Source of the DNA: an uncultured Rikenellaceae bacterium
GTDB taxonomy: Bacteria > Bacteroidota > Bacteroidia > Bacteroidales > UBA932
Assembly: GCA_937906485.1 (NCBI GenBank)
Contig: CALCYB010000013.1
Location: forward strand, 1 to 13,939
Direction of reading: 5' to 3'
Length of the DNA: 13,939 bases
The position numbers and the translations under genes were made by a program. Below the pieces are notes generated by a model. That model saw only the letters and a program-made list of their open reading frames with translations. It was not told the origin of the DNA and ran no database searches. Of the stretch, positions 6,932 to 13,939 are shown one piece after another. Positions within the stretch are counted from its first letter, which is position 1. Every line of letters begins with the position of its first letter.

Positions 6932-8609
6932 GGCTGTGCTGCTGGTCGGTCTTGTGATGACGGCCCTGTCCTGTAACCGGGACGGGGTCATCACCCGACC
7001 GCTTCCACCGAAGATTCTGCTGGATGTTCCCAGCGGCATCTATTCGGTGAAGGTAGGACGGACTTTGTTGATCCAACCTGCTTATGAATCGGTCCAGGAG
7101 GCCGATTACCGTTGGATTTCAGGGGGAGAACTCTTGGGAACTGATCCCAGTTTATCGTATGTCGGAGAGTGCGTCGGTTCGTTTTATGTGACCTTACAGG
7201 TTTCTACGGTTCACGGCACTGACGAGCAGGAAATTCGGATTGATGTCCTGGAGCTGGAGGTACCGACCGTTTCCCTGGCCGGAGCAGAGGGTGGATTTAC
7301 TTTGGCGGTGGGCAGTCAGCTGCTCCTCCAACCGGTGGTCAAGGAGACTTCTTTGCCGGTGAGCTTTGTCTGGCGTCTGGATGGAAGCACGGTCAGCCGG
7401 GAAAAGGACTATCAGTTTGATGCCGCGCAGACCGGGACTTATGGACTGGAATTTGAGGCGGCCAATGAGGATGGTGCTGACGGGGTATCGTTCCAGATCC
7501 GGGTACTGCGCACCGAAGACATGCCCTTGAGTTGGAGCTTTGACCGGACCGAGTATCATTATGCCAGTGGCCGTAAGATACGTATTGCTCCGAGCTTTGT
7601 CTCGCATACCGAGGGTGTGACCTATACCTGGACCTTGGCCCAGGACACCTTGCAGAACGGTTCGGATCCGGCCTGGATCTGTGCAATGGAACAGGAAGGT
7701 ACTTTCGATGTCCGGGTGACGGCCACCCTGGAACAGGAAGCTTCCCGCTACCAATTGTATCAGGATCTGCAGGTAACGGTTTGTCCTCCGGAGGGGGCCT
7801 ACTACCGCCCGTCCAATGCCTGCTCGTCAGCCGATTGGACCTGCGTGTTCGAGTATACACCTGCTCCGGGGCAATTCATCAATGAAACCCGTACCGGTGG
7901 CTTTACCGGTGCAGAAACGACACCCGAAGCGGCTGCAGCCTATGCCCAGGCCAGGCTGGCCGAAGGAATCTGGGTCAGTTTGGGTGGCTTTGGCGGTTAT
8001 ATCGTGCTGGGTTTTGACCACAGCATCGACAATACCGGCGAAGATGATTTTGTCGTGTTGGGCAACGCATTTGAAGGATCTTCGGAGCCCGGTGTGGTCT
8101 GGGTCATGCAGGACGAAAACGGGGATGGATTGCCCAATGACAACTGGTACGAATTGCAGGGGTCTGAGAGTGGCAAGTCCACGACTGAGCAACAGTATGC
8201 CGTAACGTATTTCCGTCCGCAAGGTGCCGGTATGCCGGTTCTCTGGCAGGATAACCGGGGAGGAAGTGGTCAAATCGACTACCTGGCCCAGTTTCACAAC
8301 CAGGATTCCTATTATCCGTTGTGGATTGACCAGGATCAGTATACCTTGTACGGCACCTGCCTGGAGGCCAGGAATTACGACGAATCCGGCAACGGCACCT
8401 ATTGGGTGCAGCCTGCCTATGATTGGGGGTATGCCGACAACTTCGGCAATTCCTCTTTCCGGATATCCCATGCCCTTGATTACGAAGGAAATCCGATTCA
8501 ACTCTCTTACATTGATTTTATTAAGGTACAGACGGGGGTCAACGCCAAAAGCGGATGGTTGGGGGAACTTTCCACCGAGATAACCGGCTGTTATGATCTT
8601 CATCCATGA
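6912..8609 (+). CDS. Surface lipoprotein with Ig/PKD-like repeats and a Bacteroidota-specific C-terminal domain
   Basis: This 565-residue predicted lipoprotein starts MWRYVSKAVLLVGLVMTALSC, with acylation likely at Cys21. Three PKD/Ig-like beta modules follow at about residues 30-115, 115-205 and 205-296, with recurrent W/Y-x-W cores (YRWISGG, FVWRLDG, YTWTLAQ). The C-terminal domain, residues 297-565, contains GGFGGYIVLGFDHSIDN, DFVVLGNAFEGSSEPGVVW and a calcium-loop-like DENGDGLPND at 401-410. I know this C-terminal domain from Bacteroidota 'cell surface protein' annotations but know no activity for it. The start overlaps the previous gene by 20 nt (an ATG at 6909 is equally possible), and the stop overlaps the btuG start as ATGA. 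It is therefore made together with BtuG and BtuB, and a role in holding or docking B12 at the surface is inferred. Confidence 0.85.
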   Translation: MWRYVSKAVLLVGLVMTALSCNRDGVITRPLPPKILLDVPSGIYSVKVGRTLLIQPAYESVQEADYRWISGGELLGTDPSLSYVGECVGSFYVTLQVSTVHGTDEQEIRIDVLELEVPTVSLAGAEGGFTLAVGSQLLLQPVVKETSLPVSFVWRLDGSTVSREKDYQFDAAQTGTYGLEFEAANEDGADGVSFQIRVLRTEDMPLSWSFDRTEYHYASGRKIRIAPSFVSHTEGVTYTWTLAQDTLQNGSDPAWICAMEQEGTFDVRVTATLEQEASRYQLYQDLQVTVCPPEGAYYRPSNACSSADWTCVFEYTPAPGQFINETRTGGFTGAETTPEAAAAYAQARLAEGIWVSLGGFGGYIVLGFDHSIDNTGEDDFVVLGNAFEGSSEPGVVWVMQDENGDGLPNDNWYELQGSESGKSTTEQQYAVTYFRPQGAGMPVLWQDNRGGSGQIDYLAQFHNQDSYYPLWIDQDQYTLYGTCLEARNYDESGNGTYWVQPAYDWGYADNFGNSSFRISHALDYEGNPIQLSYIDFIKVQTGVNAKSGWLGELSTEITGCYDLHP

Positions 8610-9679
8610 AACAAAGACTTCGGTGTTGGATGCTGGTGGCCCTGCTGGTGGTGGCTGGGGCGTTGAGTGGCTGTATGAAATGGGAATACGGCCTGGAAGA
8701 GGATTTTTCGGCCACCTCAGAAGGGCTCTTCATCATCAATGAAGGCAATTTCCAGTATGGAAATGCGACCCTTTCGTACTATGATCCGGACAGCCGGATC
8801 GTCGAAAATGAGGTGTTCTACCGTTCAAATGCCATGAAGCTGGGGGATGTGGCCCAGAGTATGGTCATCCGGGATGGGATCGGCTGGGTGGTCGTCAACA
8901 ACTCTCACGTTATTTTTGCGATTGATATACAGACCTTTAAAGAGGTTGGGCGGATTGTCAACCTGACTTCTCCCCGGTACATTCATTTTCTGTCGGATGA
9001 GAAGGCGTATGTCACCCAACTTTGGGACAACCGCATTTTTATTGTCAATCCGAAGACATATTCCATTACCGGCTATATTGAATGTCCGGGTATGACCATG
9101 GAAAGCGGTTCGACCGAACAAATGGTCCAATACGGACAGTATGTCTATGTAAATTGCTGGTCCTATCAGAACCGGATTCTGAAAATCGATACGGTCACGG
9201 ATCAGGTTGTGGACGAACTGGTGGTGGGGATTCAGCCGACCTCCCTGGTGATGGATTGTCATCATAAATTGTGGACCATCACGGACGGGGGCTATGAGGG
9301 CTCACCTTATGGTCATGAGTCTCCGGCTCTATATCGTATTGATGCAGAAACCTTTACCATTGAAAAAGAATTTCGCTTCGCGTTTGGGGATGCTCCTTCG
9401 GAGGTGCAGCTCAATGGGACCGGAGACCGGTTGTATTGGATCAACCGGGATATTTGGGAGATGGAGGTGACAGCGGACCGGGTACCGGTGCGGCCATTGC
9501 TCCCGGATAAGGGAACCCTCTATTATGGGTTGACCGTAGATCCGAATACGGGCGACGTGTATGTGGCTGATGCGGTTGATTATGTCCAACACGGGAAGAT
9601 CTACCGTTATTCTTCCAGTGGCGAATTGTTGGATGAGTTTTATGCCGGGATCATCCCCGGGGCTTTTTGTTGGAAATGA
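8606..9679 (+). CDS. btuG: Surface B12-binding beta-propeller lipoprotein BtuG (DUF5074/YncE-like)
   Basis: This is a 357-residue lipoprotein with lipobox LSGC (Cys23). The rest reads as repeated propeller blades: GLFIINEGNFQYGNATLSYYDP near the start, then units such as SPRYIHFLSDEKAYVTQLWD with FIVNPKTYSITGYI, and VVVGIQPTSLVMDCHHKLWTI-like segments, ending with VDPNTGDVYVADA and GKIYRYSSSGELLDEF. This is the DUF5074/YncE-like pattern of Bacteroides BtuG, which binds cobalamin with very high affinity on the cell surface and forms a complex with BtuB. Its position between a riboswitch-controlled lipoprotein pair and a TonB-dependent receptor agrees. The start overlaps the preceding stop (ATGA at 8606-8609), indicating translational coupling. 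Confidence 0.92.
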   Translation: MKQRLRCWMLVALLVVAGALSGCMKWEYGLEEDFSATSEGLFIINEGNFQYGNATLSYYDPDSRIVENEVFYRSNAMKLGDVAQSMVIRDGIGWVVVNNSHVIFAIDIQTFKEVGRIVNLTSPRYIHFLSDEKAYVTQLWDNRIFIVNPKTYSITGYIECPGMTMESGSTEQMVQYGQYVYVNCWSYQNRILKIDTVTDQVVDELVVGIQPTSLVMDCHHKLWTITDGGYEGSPYGHESPALYRIDAETFTIEKEFRFAFGDAPSEVQLNGTGDRLYWINRDIWEMEVTADRVPVRPLLPDKGTLYYGLTVDPNTGDVYVADAVDYVQHGKIYRYSSSGELLDEFYAGIIPGAFCWK

Positions 9680-9709
9680 AAATCAATGGTTGGAAATGAA
9701 AACGAATGG
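9668..9709 (+). repeat. 20-bp tandem duplication across the btuG-btuB junction
   Basis: TTGGAAATGAAAATCAATGG (9670-9689) is followed directly by TTGGAAATGAAAACGAATGG (9690-9709), two mismatches in 20 bases; two more bases on the left also match (9668-9669 with 9688-9689). The first copy holds the last codons and stop of btuG; the second holds the btuB start. The period is not a multiple of three, so the copies are read in different frames. Confidence 0.9.
9676..9699 (+). other. Seven-codon relay ORF between btuG and btuB
   Basis: The ATG in the first copy of the tandem repeat overlaps the btuG stop as ATGA (9676-9679). It reads MKINGWK and ends in a TGA at 9697-9699 that overlaps the btuB ATG, again as ATGA (9696-9699). 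A ribosome ending btuG could restart here and pass to btuB without a gap. It is probably a relic of the older btuB start: MKINGL would be the btuB N-terminus if the duplication were removed, against MKTNGL now. Confidence 0.5.
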
Positions 9710-11795
9710 GTTGATTCTATGGGGCCTCTGTTGCCTGTGTTTGGGAATGATGGAAGGACTGTGGACGGTAGATGCGTTGTCTGCGCAGGAGCAGGTGGAC
9801 CCCGATCATTGGACGCGCAAAGGGATCGAACTGCAAGAAGCGGTCGTTTATGCGGACCGCCCGATGAAGGAGATCGGTGTGCAGCAGACACGCCTGGATT
9901 CCATCAAACTCAAGGAACACATTGCCTTGTCCATGGCGGATGTGCTGACCTTCAACAGTTCCATTTTTGTGAAAACCTATGGCCGGGCCACCTTGTCCAC
10001 GGTAGCCTTTCGGGGGACATCGGCCTCCCATACCCAGGTTACCTGGAACGGGATGCGGATCAACAACCCGATGTTGGGAATGACCGATTTTTCCATGATC
10101 CCCTCGTTCTTTGTGGACGATGCGACCTTGCTCCATGGGACTTCTTCTGTCAATGAGACCGGAGGAGGGTTGGGGGGAGCCGTGAAATTGTCCACCCGAC
10201 CCGCTCAGGCGGACGGATTCGGGCTTCAGTACATCCAGGGCATCGGATCGTTCCGGACCTTTGATGAATTTTTGCGGCTTACTTACGGCGACCATCATTG
10301 GCAGGCGTCCACACGCCTGGTCTTGTCATCGTCGCCCAACGATTATGAGTACCGTAACCATGACAAAAAAGAGAACATCTATGATGAGCAGATGCAGATC
10401 ATTGACCAATATTATCCCCTGGAGAAAAATCGGAGCGGGGCTTACCGGGATGTGCACCTGTTGCAGGAAATGTACTACAATACCCGCCGGGGCGACCGTC
10501 TGGGCTTGAATGCCTGGTACATCCATTCCAACCGGGAACTGGCCATGCTCACCACGGACTACGGTGAGGAACAGGACTTTGAGAACCGTCAACGCGAAGA
10601 GACCTTTCGGGGCATTATGACCTGGGATCACCTGGCGGACTCCTGGAAAACGTCGGCACGAGGGGGATACATCCATACCTGGATGGCCTACGACTACAAA
10701 CGTGATGTCGGCAATGGTACCATGGCCCACATGACCCGTTCAAGAAGTAAGGTCAACACCATTTATGGGCAGGGAAATATGGAGTATTCCCTGGGAAAGA
10801 AAGGATTACTGACGGCGGACCTGGCTCTTCACCAGCATTTTGTACGGAGTGAAGACAAGAATGTGATCAAACAGGATGGGCATAAAGGCATCGTCGGCTA
10901 TGATCAGGGAAGGGTAGAATTGTCCGGATCCGTTTCTGCCAAATTGCGGCCTACGGACCGGACGGGTTTTTCGGTCGTATTGCGTAAAGAGTTGTACGGC
11001 AAAGAATTTACACCCCTGATCCCGGCCCTGTTTGCCGATGTCGTACTGGTGCCCCGTATCCAGCTCCTGGCCAAAGCCTCCCTGTCCCGGAATTACCGTT
11101 TCCCGACCCTCAATGACTTGTACTTCCTGCCCGGGGGAAATCCTGACCTGCGTCCGGAATCCGGGTGGACCTATGACCTGGGATTGAGTTTTGAACCGTT
11201 GCGGCAACCGGAAGCCCGCATCAGCGGATCCATCAACTGGTTCTCGTCGCGGATTGACGATTGGATCATCTGGTTGCCGACCGTCAAAGGTTTTTTCTCT
11301 CCCCGTAACCTCAAGCGGGTCCATGCCTACGGGATAGAAGCCGATCTCCAGACGCAGTGGCAGTGGACTCCCGACTGGTCCCTGGACCTGCATGCTTCTT
11401 TTTCCTGGACACCATCCATCAACGTGGGTGAACCGATGTCCGCTGCAGACCAATCGGTGGGCAAACAATTGCCCTATGTGCCGGAGTATTCCTCCAACAT
11501 AACCGGATGCCTAAGATGGCGCACCTGGTCACTGCTCTACAAATGGTGTTATTACAGTGAACGTTACACCATGTCCAGCAACGATGTGACCTTGACCGGA
11601 AAGTTGCCGACCTATTTCATGAGCAACCTCACTTTGGAGAAAACCTTTGCTGTCCGATGGGCAGACCTCTCCCTAAAAGGAACCATCAACAACCTGTTCG
11701 ACGAGGAGTACCTCTCTGTCTTGTCCCGTCCCATGCCGGGTATCCATTTTGAGGTCTTTCTTGGAATCACACCCCGCTGGAAAGCCCACCGATAG
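9696..11795 (+). CDS. btuB: TonB-dependent cobalamin receptor BtuB
   Basis: This is an outer-membrane beta-barrel receptor that would import B12 handed over by BtuG, using energy from TonB. The ATG at 9696 gives 699 residues with a signal peptide cleaved near ALSA|QEQ (residue 30). A TonB-box-like ELQEAVVYA lies at 45-53. The plug domain follows, with SMADVLTFNSSIFVKTYG, STVAFRGTSASHTQVTWNG and TGGGLGGAVKLSTRP. The remainder is typical barrel sequence, including LSRNYRFPTLNDLYFLPGG, NPDLRPESGWTYDLGLSF and, near the end, NNLFDEEYLSVLSRPMPG. There is no SusC-like N-terminal extension, and the length fits small BtuB-type receptors. The frame is open upstream to an ATG at 9561 inside btuG, but that start lacks a signal peptide. 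Receptor class is certain; the substrate follows from the riboswitch and btuG. Confidence 0.93.
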   Translation: MKTNGLILWGLCCLCLGMMEGLWTVDALSAQEQVDPDHWTRKGIELQEAVVYADRPMKEIGVQQTRLDSIKLKEHIALSMADVLTFNSSIFVKTYGRATLSTVAFRGTSASHTQVTWNGMRINNPMLGMTDFSMIPSFFVDDATLLHGTSSVNETGGGLGGAVKLSTRPAQADGFGLQYIQGIGSFRTFDEFLRLTYGDHHWQASTRLVLSSSPNDYEYRNHDKKENIYDEQMQIIDQYYPLEKNRSGAYRDVHLLQEMYYNTRRGDRLGLNAWYIHSNRELAMLTTDYGEEQDFENRQREETFRGIMTWDHLADSWKTSARGGYIHTWMAYDYKRDVGNGTMAHMTRSRSKVNTIYGQGNMEYSLGKKGLLTADLALHQHFVRSEDKNVIKQDGHKGIVGYDQGRVELSGSVSAKLRPTDRTGFSVVLRKELYGKEFTPLIPALFADVVLVPRIQLLAKASLSRNYRFPTLNDLYFLPGGNPDLRPESGWTYDLGLSFEPLRQPEARISGSINWFSSRIDDWIIWLPTVKGFFSPRNLKRVHAYGIEADLQTQWQWTPDWSLDLHASFSWTPSINVGEPMSAADQSVGKQLPYVPEYSSNITGCLRWRTWSLLYKWCYYSERYTMSSNDVTLTGKLPTYFMSNLTLEKTFAVRWADLSLKGTINNLFDEEYLSVLSRPMPGIHFEVFLGITPRWKAHR

Positions 11796-11842
11796 GGAAT
11801 TGCTGCGGGGTTGTCGCAGTGCGTTGTTTGCTGTGGAACGCC

Positions 11843-13045
11843 TTATTGTTCGTTGGTGCGTTTGGCAATCAACTGGTAGAGCATCGGCGTGAAATCTTCT
11901 TTCGGTCCGGCCAGATAGACTTGGAATCCGAGTTTCCGGGCAGCCTCGATGTTCTTTTCGCTGTCGTCAATGAACAAGGTCTGTGCCGGGTTCATGCCGC
12001 TGTGGGCAATCATCCGATGGAAAAAGAGCGGATCCGGCTTGAGGGCCTTGACTTCAAAACTCAGGTAGGCGTATTCAAAGTAATCGTTCATCGTGAGTCC
12101 GTCTGCGGTAAATAGCGTATCCCGCATGTAGGGTATGACAAACTCATTGATGTTGGACAGACCGTAGGTCTTGAAACCAGCATTGCGCAGGGCTTTGATG
12201 GCCCTTAGCTTGAAGACGGGCATGGCTTCCAGAAAGGCGACATATGCACCTTGCACTTGTTCGTAGGTAATCTCGGGGTTGCCGGAATCCTGGCGGATAA
12301 AGTCCACCAGTTCTTCTCCGGTCATCTTGCCTTCTTCCAAAGCCATAAATGTGTCGGACGGGCAGTAGATGCCAATCATCTCTTCGGCTTTTGGGTAGCC
12401 GATCTGATGGAAAGCTTGGATGCAGGTGTTTCGGTTCAGGTCAATGAGCACACCACCAAAATCAAATACAACGTTTTGGATGTCATGAAATTGGGGGAGT
12501 TGTTCGTTGGCATGATGTGCCATTTCCATTAGGGAGAAGGGCAGGTGGCAATAGCCGTCCGGTTTCTTTTCCAGGTAATCCTGGTGGTACTCTTCGGCAG
12601 GAAAATAACTGCTCAATGGCAGAACCTCTACGGCAAGCGGCATCGGTGTCGAGGCCTGGATCCGTTCATACACGGAGTGAATCAGGTACAAGTCGTCGGG
12701 GTTCTGGTAATAGATTCCCGTCCGGTAACGTGTACCAACGTCATTGCCTTGCCGGTTGAGGGAGGTCGGGTCAATGGAGCGGAAGAACAATTCGGTCAGA
12801 CGCTGGAGACTGACCCGTTTGGGATCGTATTCCACCCGCACTGTTTCCACAAATCCGGTCTTGTCGGTATAGACTTCCTGATATGTGGGTGCATAGTCCG
12901 GTTGCCCTTGCGGAAGCTGACCGTTGGCATAACCGGCTTGTGTGTGGTGTACACCATGGATTTGTTTGAAATAATGTTGCGTGCCCCAGAAGCAGCCGCC
13001 AGCAAAGTAAATGGTCCTGGTAGGATGATCCGATCGTCTGTTCAT
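11843..13045 (-). CDS. msrA: Fusion of peptide methionine sulfoxide reductase A with a YihX-like HAD phosphatase
   Basis: This is a two-domain protein of about 400 residues. Residues about 10-172 are MsrA, which reduces methionine-S-sulfoxide in proteins. The nucleophile Cys18 sits in GCFWG, followed by HHTQAGYANG, TGFVETVRVEYDP, GNDVGTRYRTGIYY and YHQDYLEKKPDGYC, where Cys166 is the likely resolving cysteine. After a linker of about 20 residues, a haloacid-dehalogenase domain runs from 190 to 400: nucleophile Asp195 in DFGGVLID, motif II LSN, motif III Lys in KALKPD and motif IV FIDDSEKN. As in E. coli YihX (DLGNV), Gly replaces the second motif-I Asp. The frame is open to a TTG at 13069, but that lies on the promoter element, so the ATG at 13045 is preferred. 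It converges on btuB with a 47-nt gap and is not part of the B12 locus. Confidence 0.9.
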   Translation of the reverse strand: MNRRSDHPTRTIYFAGGCFWGTQHYFKQIHGVHHTQAGYANGQLPQGQPDYAPTYQEVYTDKTGFVETVRVEYDPKRVSLQRLTELFFRSIDPTSLNRQGNDVGTRYRTGIYYQNPDDLYLIHSVYERIQASTPMPLAVEVLPLSSYFPAEEYHQDYLEKKPDGYCHLPFSLMEMAHHANEQLPQFHDIQNVVFDFGGVLIDLNRNTCIQAFHQIGYPKAEEMIGIYCPSDTFMALEEGKMTGEELVDFIRQDSGNPEITYEQVQGAYVAFLEAMPVFKLRAIKALRNAGFKTYGLSNINEFVIPYMRDTLFTADGLTMNDYFEYAYLSFEVKALKPDPLFFHRMIAHSGMNPAQTLFIDDSEKNIEAARKLGFQVYLAGPKEDFTPMLYQLIAKRTNEQ

Positions 13046-13066
13046 TTGCCTGATAGTTTGTTTTGA

Positions 13067-13074
13067 CAAAGGTA
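13067..13074 (-). promoter_or_regulatory. -7 element upstream of the msrA-HAD gene
   Basis: TACCTTTG on the minus strand (13074 down to 13067) fits TAnnTTTG and lies 21 nt before the ATG at 13045. No well-spaced -33 TTTG is visible; the nearest is 24 nt upstream. Its position over the alternative TTG codon supports the ATG at 13045 as the true start. Confidence 0.45.
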
Positions 13075-13106
13075 CGTCAGTTTTCAGACATTTTCGTCCA
13101 AAGTTT

Positions 13107-13114
13107 TAAATTTG
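13107..13114 (+). promoter_or_regulatory. -7 element upstream of the patatin-like gene
   Basis: TAAATTTG at 13107-13114 is a full TAnnTTTG match, 21 nt before the ATG at 13136. The -33 region has only TTTTC near 13081-13085, a weak match. The two genes diverge from this 90-bp spacer (13046-13135), each with its own -7 element. Confidence 0.5.
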
Positions 13115-13135
13115 CAGGTAAAAAGACGTGGATTT

Positions 13136-13939
13136 ATGCAAAGTGATGCCTATCGATTGACCGGACGCTCTGGACTGATACTGGAAGGAGGGGGGATGCG
13201 TGGGGTGTTTACTTGTGGTGTGCTGGATAATTTTATGGACCGGGGCATCCGTTTCCCTTATACCATCGGAGTAAGTGCCGGTGCCTGTAACGGATTATCA
13301 TTCCTGTCCCGTCAGCGGGGACGAGCCCGTTTCAGCAACATTGACCTGTTGGAAAAATACCGGTACATCCGTTATCAATATTTGCTGACCAAGGGCAACA
13401 TCATGGATTTTGACCTGCTTTTTGATATTTTTCCCAATCAAATCATCCCATACGACTATGCTGCCTATGCCGCCTGTGAGGAGCGGTTTGAAATGGTGAC
13501 CACCAGTTGTCGAACGGGTAAGGCCTGCTATTACGAAGAAAAACAGGATCCTTCTCGGATCATTGCTATCGTGAAGGCATCCAGTAGTCTGCCATTTGTC
13601 TGTCCGATTGCGTATGTCGATGGAGAACCCATGTTGGATGGGGGGATCGTGGATTCCATTCCGTTGGAACGCGCGCAAATGCTTGGTTTTGATCAGAACC
13701 TGGTCGTTCTGACGCGCAACAAAGGATACCGAAAACCGGACAAACCCTCCTGGATTCCCCCTGTTGTCTATGGACGCTATCCCGCCCTGCGCGAAGCCAT
13801 ACGTCGCCGCAACCAGTTGTACAATCAGCAGTTGGAGTTAGTGGAACGCCTGGAAGAAACCGGAAAAGTAGAAATAGTAGCTTTGGATAAGACAGGTACC
13901 ATTACTCAAGGAGAACCACATGTTACAGATATTCTTCCG
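13136..13939 (+). CDS. Patatin-like phospholipase (YjjU type), open at the window end, with a foreign C-terminus
   Basis: The frame runs from an ATG at 13136 through 268 codons to the last base with no stop. Patatin family motifs are complete: the oxyanion-hole glycines in LEGGGMRG (residues 16-23), the nucleophile Ser47 in GVSAG, and the catalytic Asp168 in DGG. With LKYRYIRYQYLLTKGNIMDFD-like and RRRNQLYNQQLELVERLEE-like segments it resembles cytoplasmic YjjU-type acyl hydrolases, which cleave acyl esters of phospholipids; the real substrate is unknown. Homology to the family appears to end near residue 244 (ETGK). Family members normally continue for some tens of residues with another sequence, but here residues 245-268 look like a P-type ATPase. 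The phospholipase assignment is firm up to about 13867; the join is probably artificial. Confidence 0.85.
   Translation, partial: MQSDAYRLTGRSGLILEGGGMRGVFTCGVLDNFMDRGIRFPYTIGVSAGACNGLSFLSRQRGRARFSNIDLLEKYRYIRYQYLLTKGNIMDFDLLFDIFPNQIIPYDYAAYAACEERFEMVTTSCRTGKACYYEEKQDPSRIIAIVKASSSLPFVCPIAYVDGEPMLDGGIVDSIPLERAQMLGFDQNLVVLTRNKGYRKPDKPSWIPPVVYGRYPALREAIRRRNQLYNQQLELVERLEETGKVEIVALDKTGTITQGEPHVTDILP
13868..13939 (+). other. P-type metal ATPase phosphorylation-site fragment joined to the patatin gene
   Basis: The last 24 codons read VEIVALDKTGTITQGEPHVT and four more residues. This is the signature around the phosphorylated Asp (residue 251 of the frame, codon at 13886) of P1B-type heavy-metal ATPases (DKTGTIT, GEP, VTDI). 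Nothing in patatin proteins has this motif. By hand count GC is 28 of 72 (39%) here against 31 of 60 (52%) in 13801-13860, and the codons shift to A/T-ending forms. The likely join lies in 13850-13870 (LEETGKV), which could suit both families. Confidence 0.75.

Noticed and set aside
6110..7039. 309-codon minus-strand frame across the junction of the two lipoprotein genes
   Set aside because: It has no recognisable domain and lies opposite two coupled plus-strand genes with clear lipoprotein signals.
11803..11819. CTGCG...CGCAG hairpin between btuB and the msrA-HAD gene
   Set aside because: The stem is only 5 bp and no T-run follows on either strand, so I do not call a terminator in this 47-bp convergent gap.
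1..13939. CRISPR arrays, tRNA or rRNA genes, transposases or insertion sequences
   Set aside because: I saw no regularly spaced repeats, no tRNA cloverleaf or rRNA stretches and no transposase motifs; the only repeats are the short ones reported.

Overview
This window comes from a Bacteroidota genome, most likely Bacteroidales. Three things point there: promoters of the TAnnTTTG type instead of sigma70 boxes, no Shine-Dalgarno sequences at the starts, and the DUF4988/DUF4465 and BtuG-type surface lipoproteins. Protein names rest on family motifs read by eye; no database search was run.

Positions 1-11795 form a nearly complete vitamin B12 (cobalamin) uptake locus with two arms. The left arm (minus strand, 3279 down to 1) holds an uncharacterised secreted protein, a BtuF-type periplasmic binding protein, a BtuC-type permease and the start of a BtuD-type ATPase cut by the window edge. 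The right arm (plus strand, 4854-11795) has a promoter, a clear cobalamin riboswitch, a folded leader, then four tightly coupled genes: a DUF4988/DUF4465 lipoprotein, an Ig/PKD-like surface lipoprotein, the B12-capturing propeller lipoprotein BtuG and the TonB-dependent receptor BtuB. The inferred path is capture at the cell surface by the lipoproteins, outer-membrane passage through BtuB, periplasmic handover to BtuF, and import by BtuCD. Only the outer-membrane arm carries the riboswitch.

Between the arms lies a secreted N-acetylmuramoyl-L-alanine amidase (3339-4850). It shares a compact, symmetric divergent promoter with the left arm, and its mRNA is predicted to be nearly leaderless.

From 11843 on the content is unrelated housekeeping. 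A minus-strand gene fuses methionine sulfoxide reductase A to a YihX-like HAD phosphatase, and a divergent plus-strand gene encodes a patatin-like phospholipase. The last ~72 bases do not fit that phospholipase: they encode the phosphorylation-site signature of a P-type metal ATPase (DKTGTIT..GEP) at a lower GC content. The right end is therefore probably an assembly or recombination chimera.

The points most worth a second look are the chimeric right end, the 20-bp tandem duplication that makes a 7-codon relay ORF between btuG and btuB, the two-faced promoter at 3303-3337, the unknown secreted protein heading the btuFCD arm, and the MsrA-HAD fusion.
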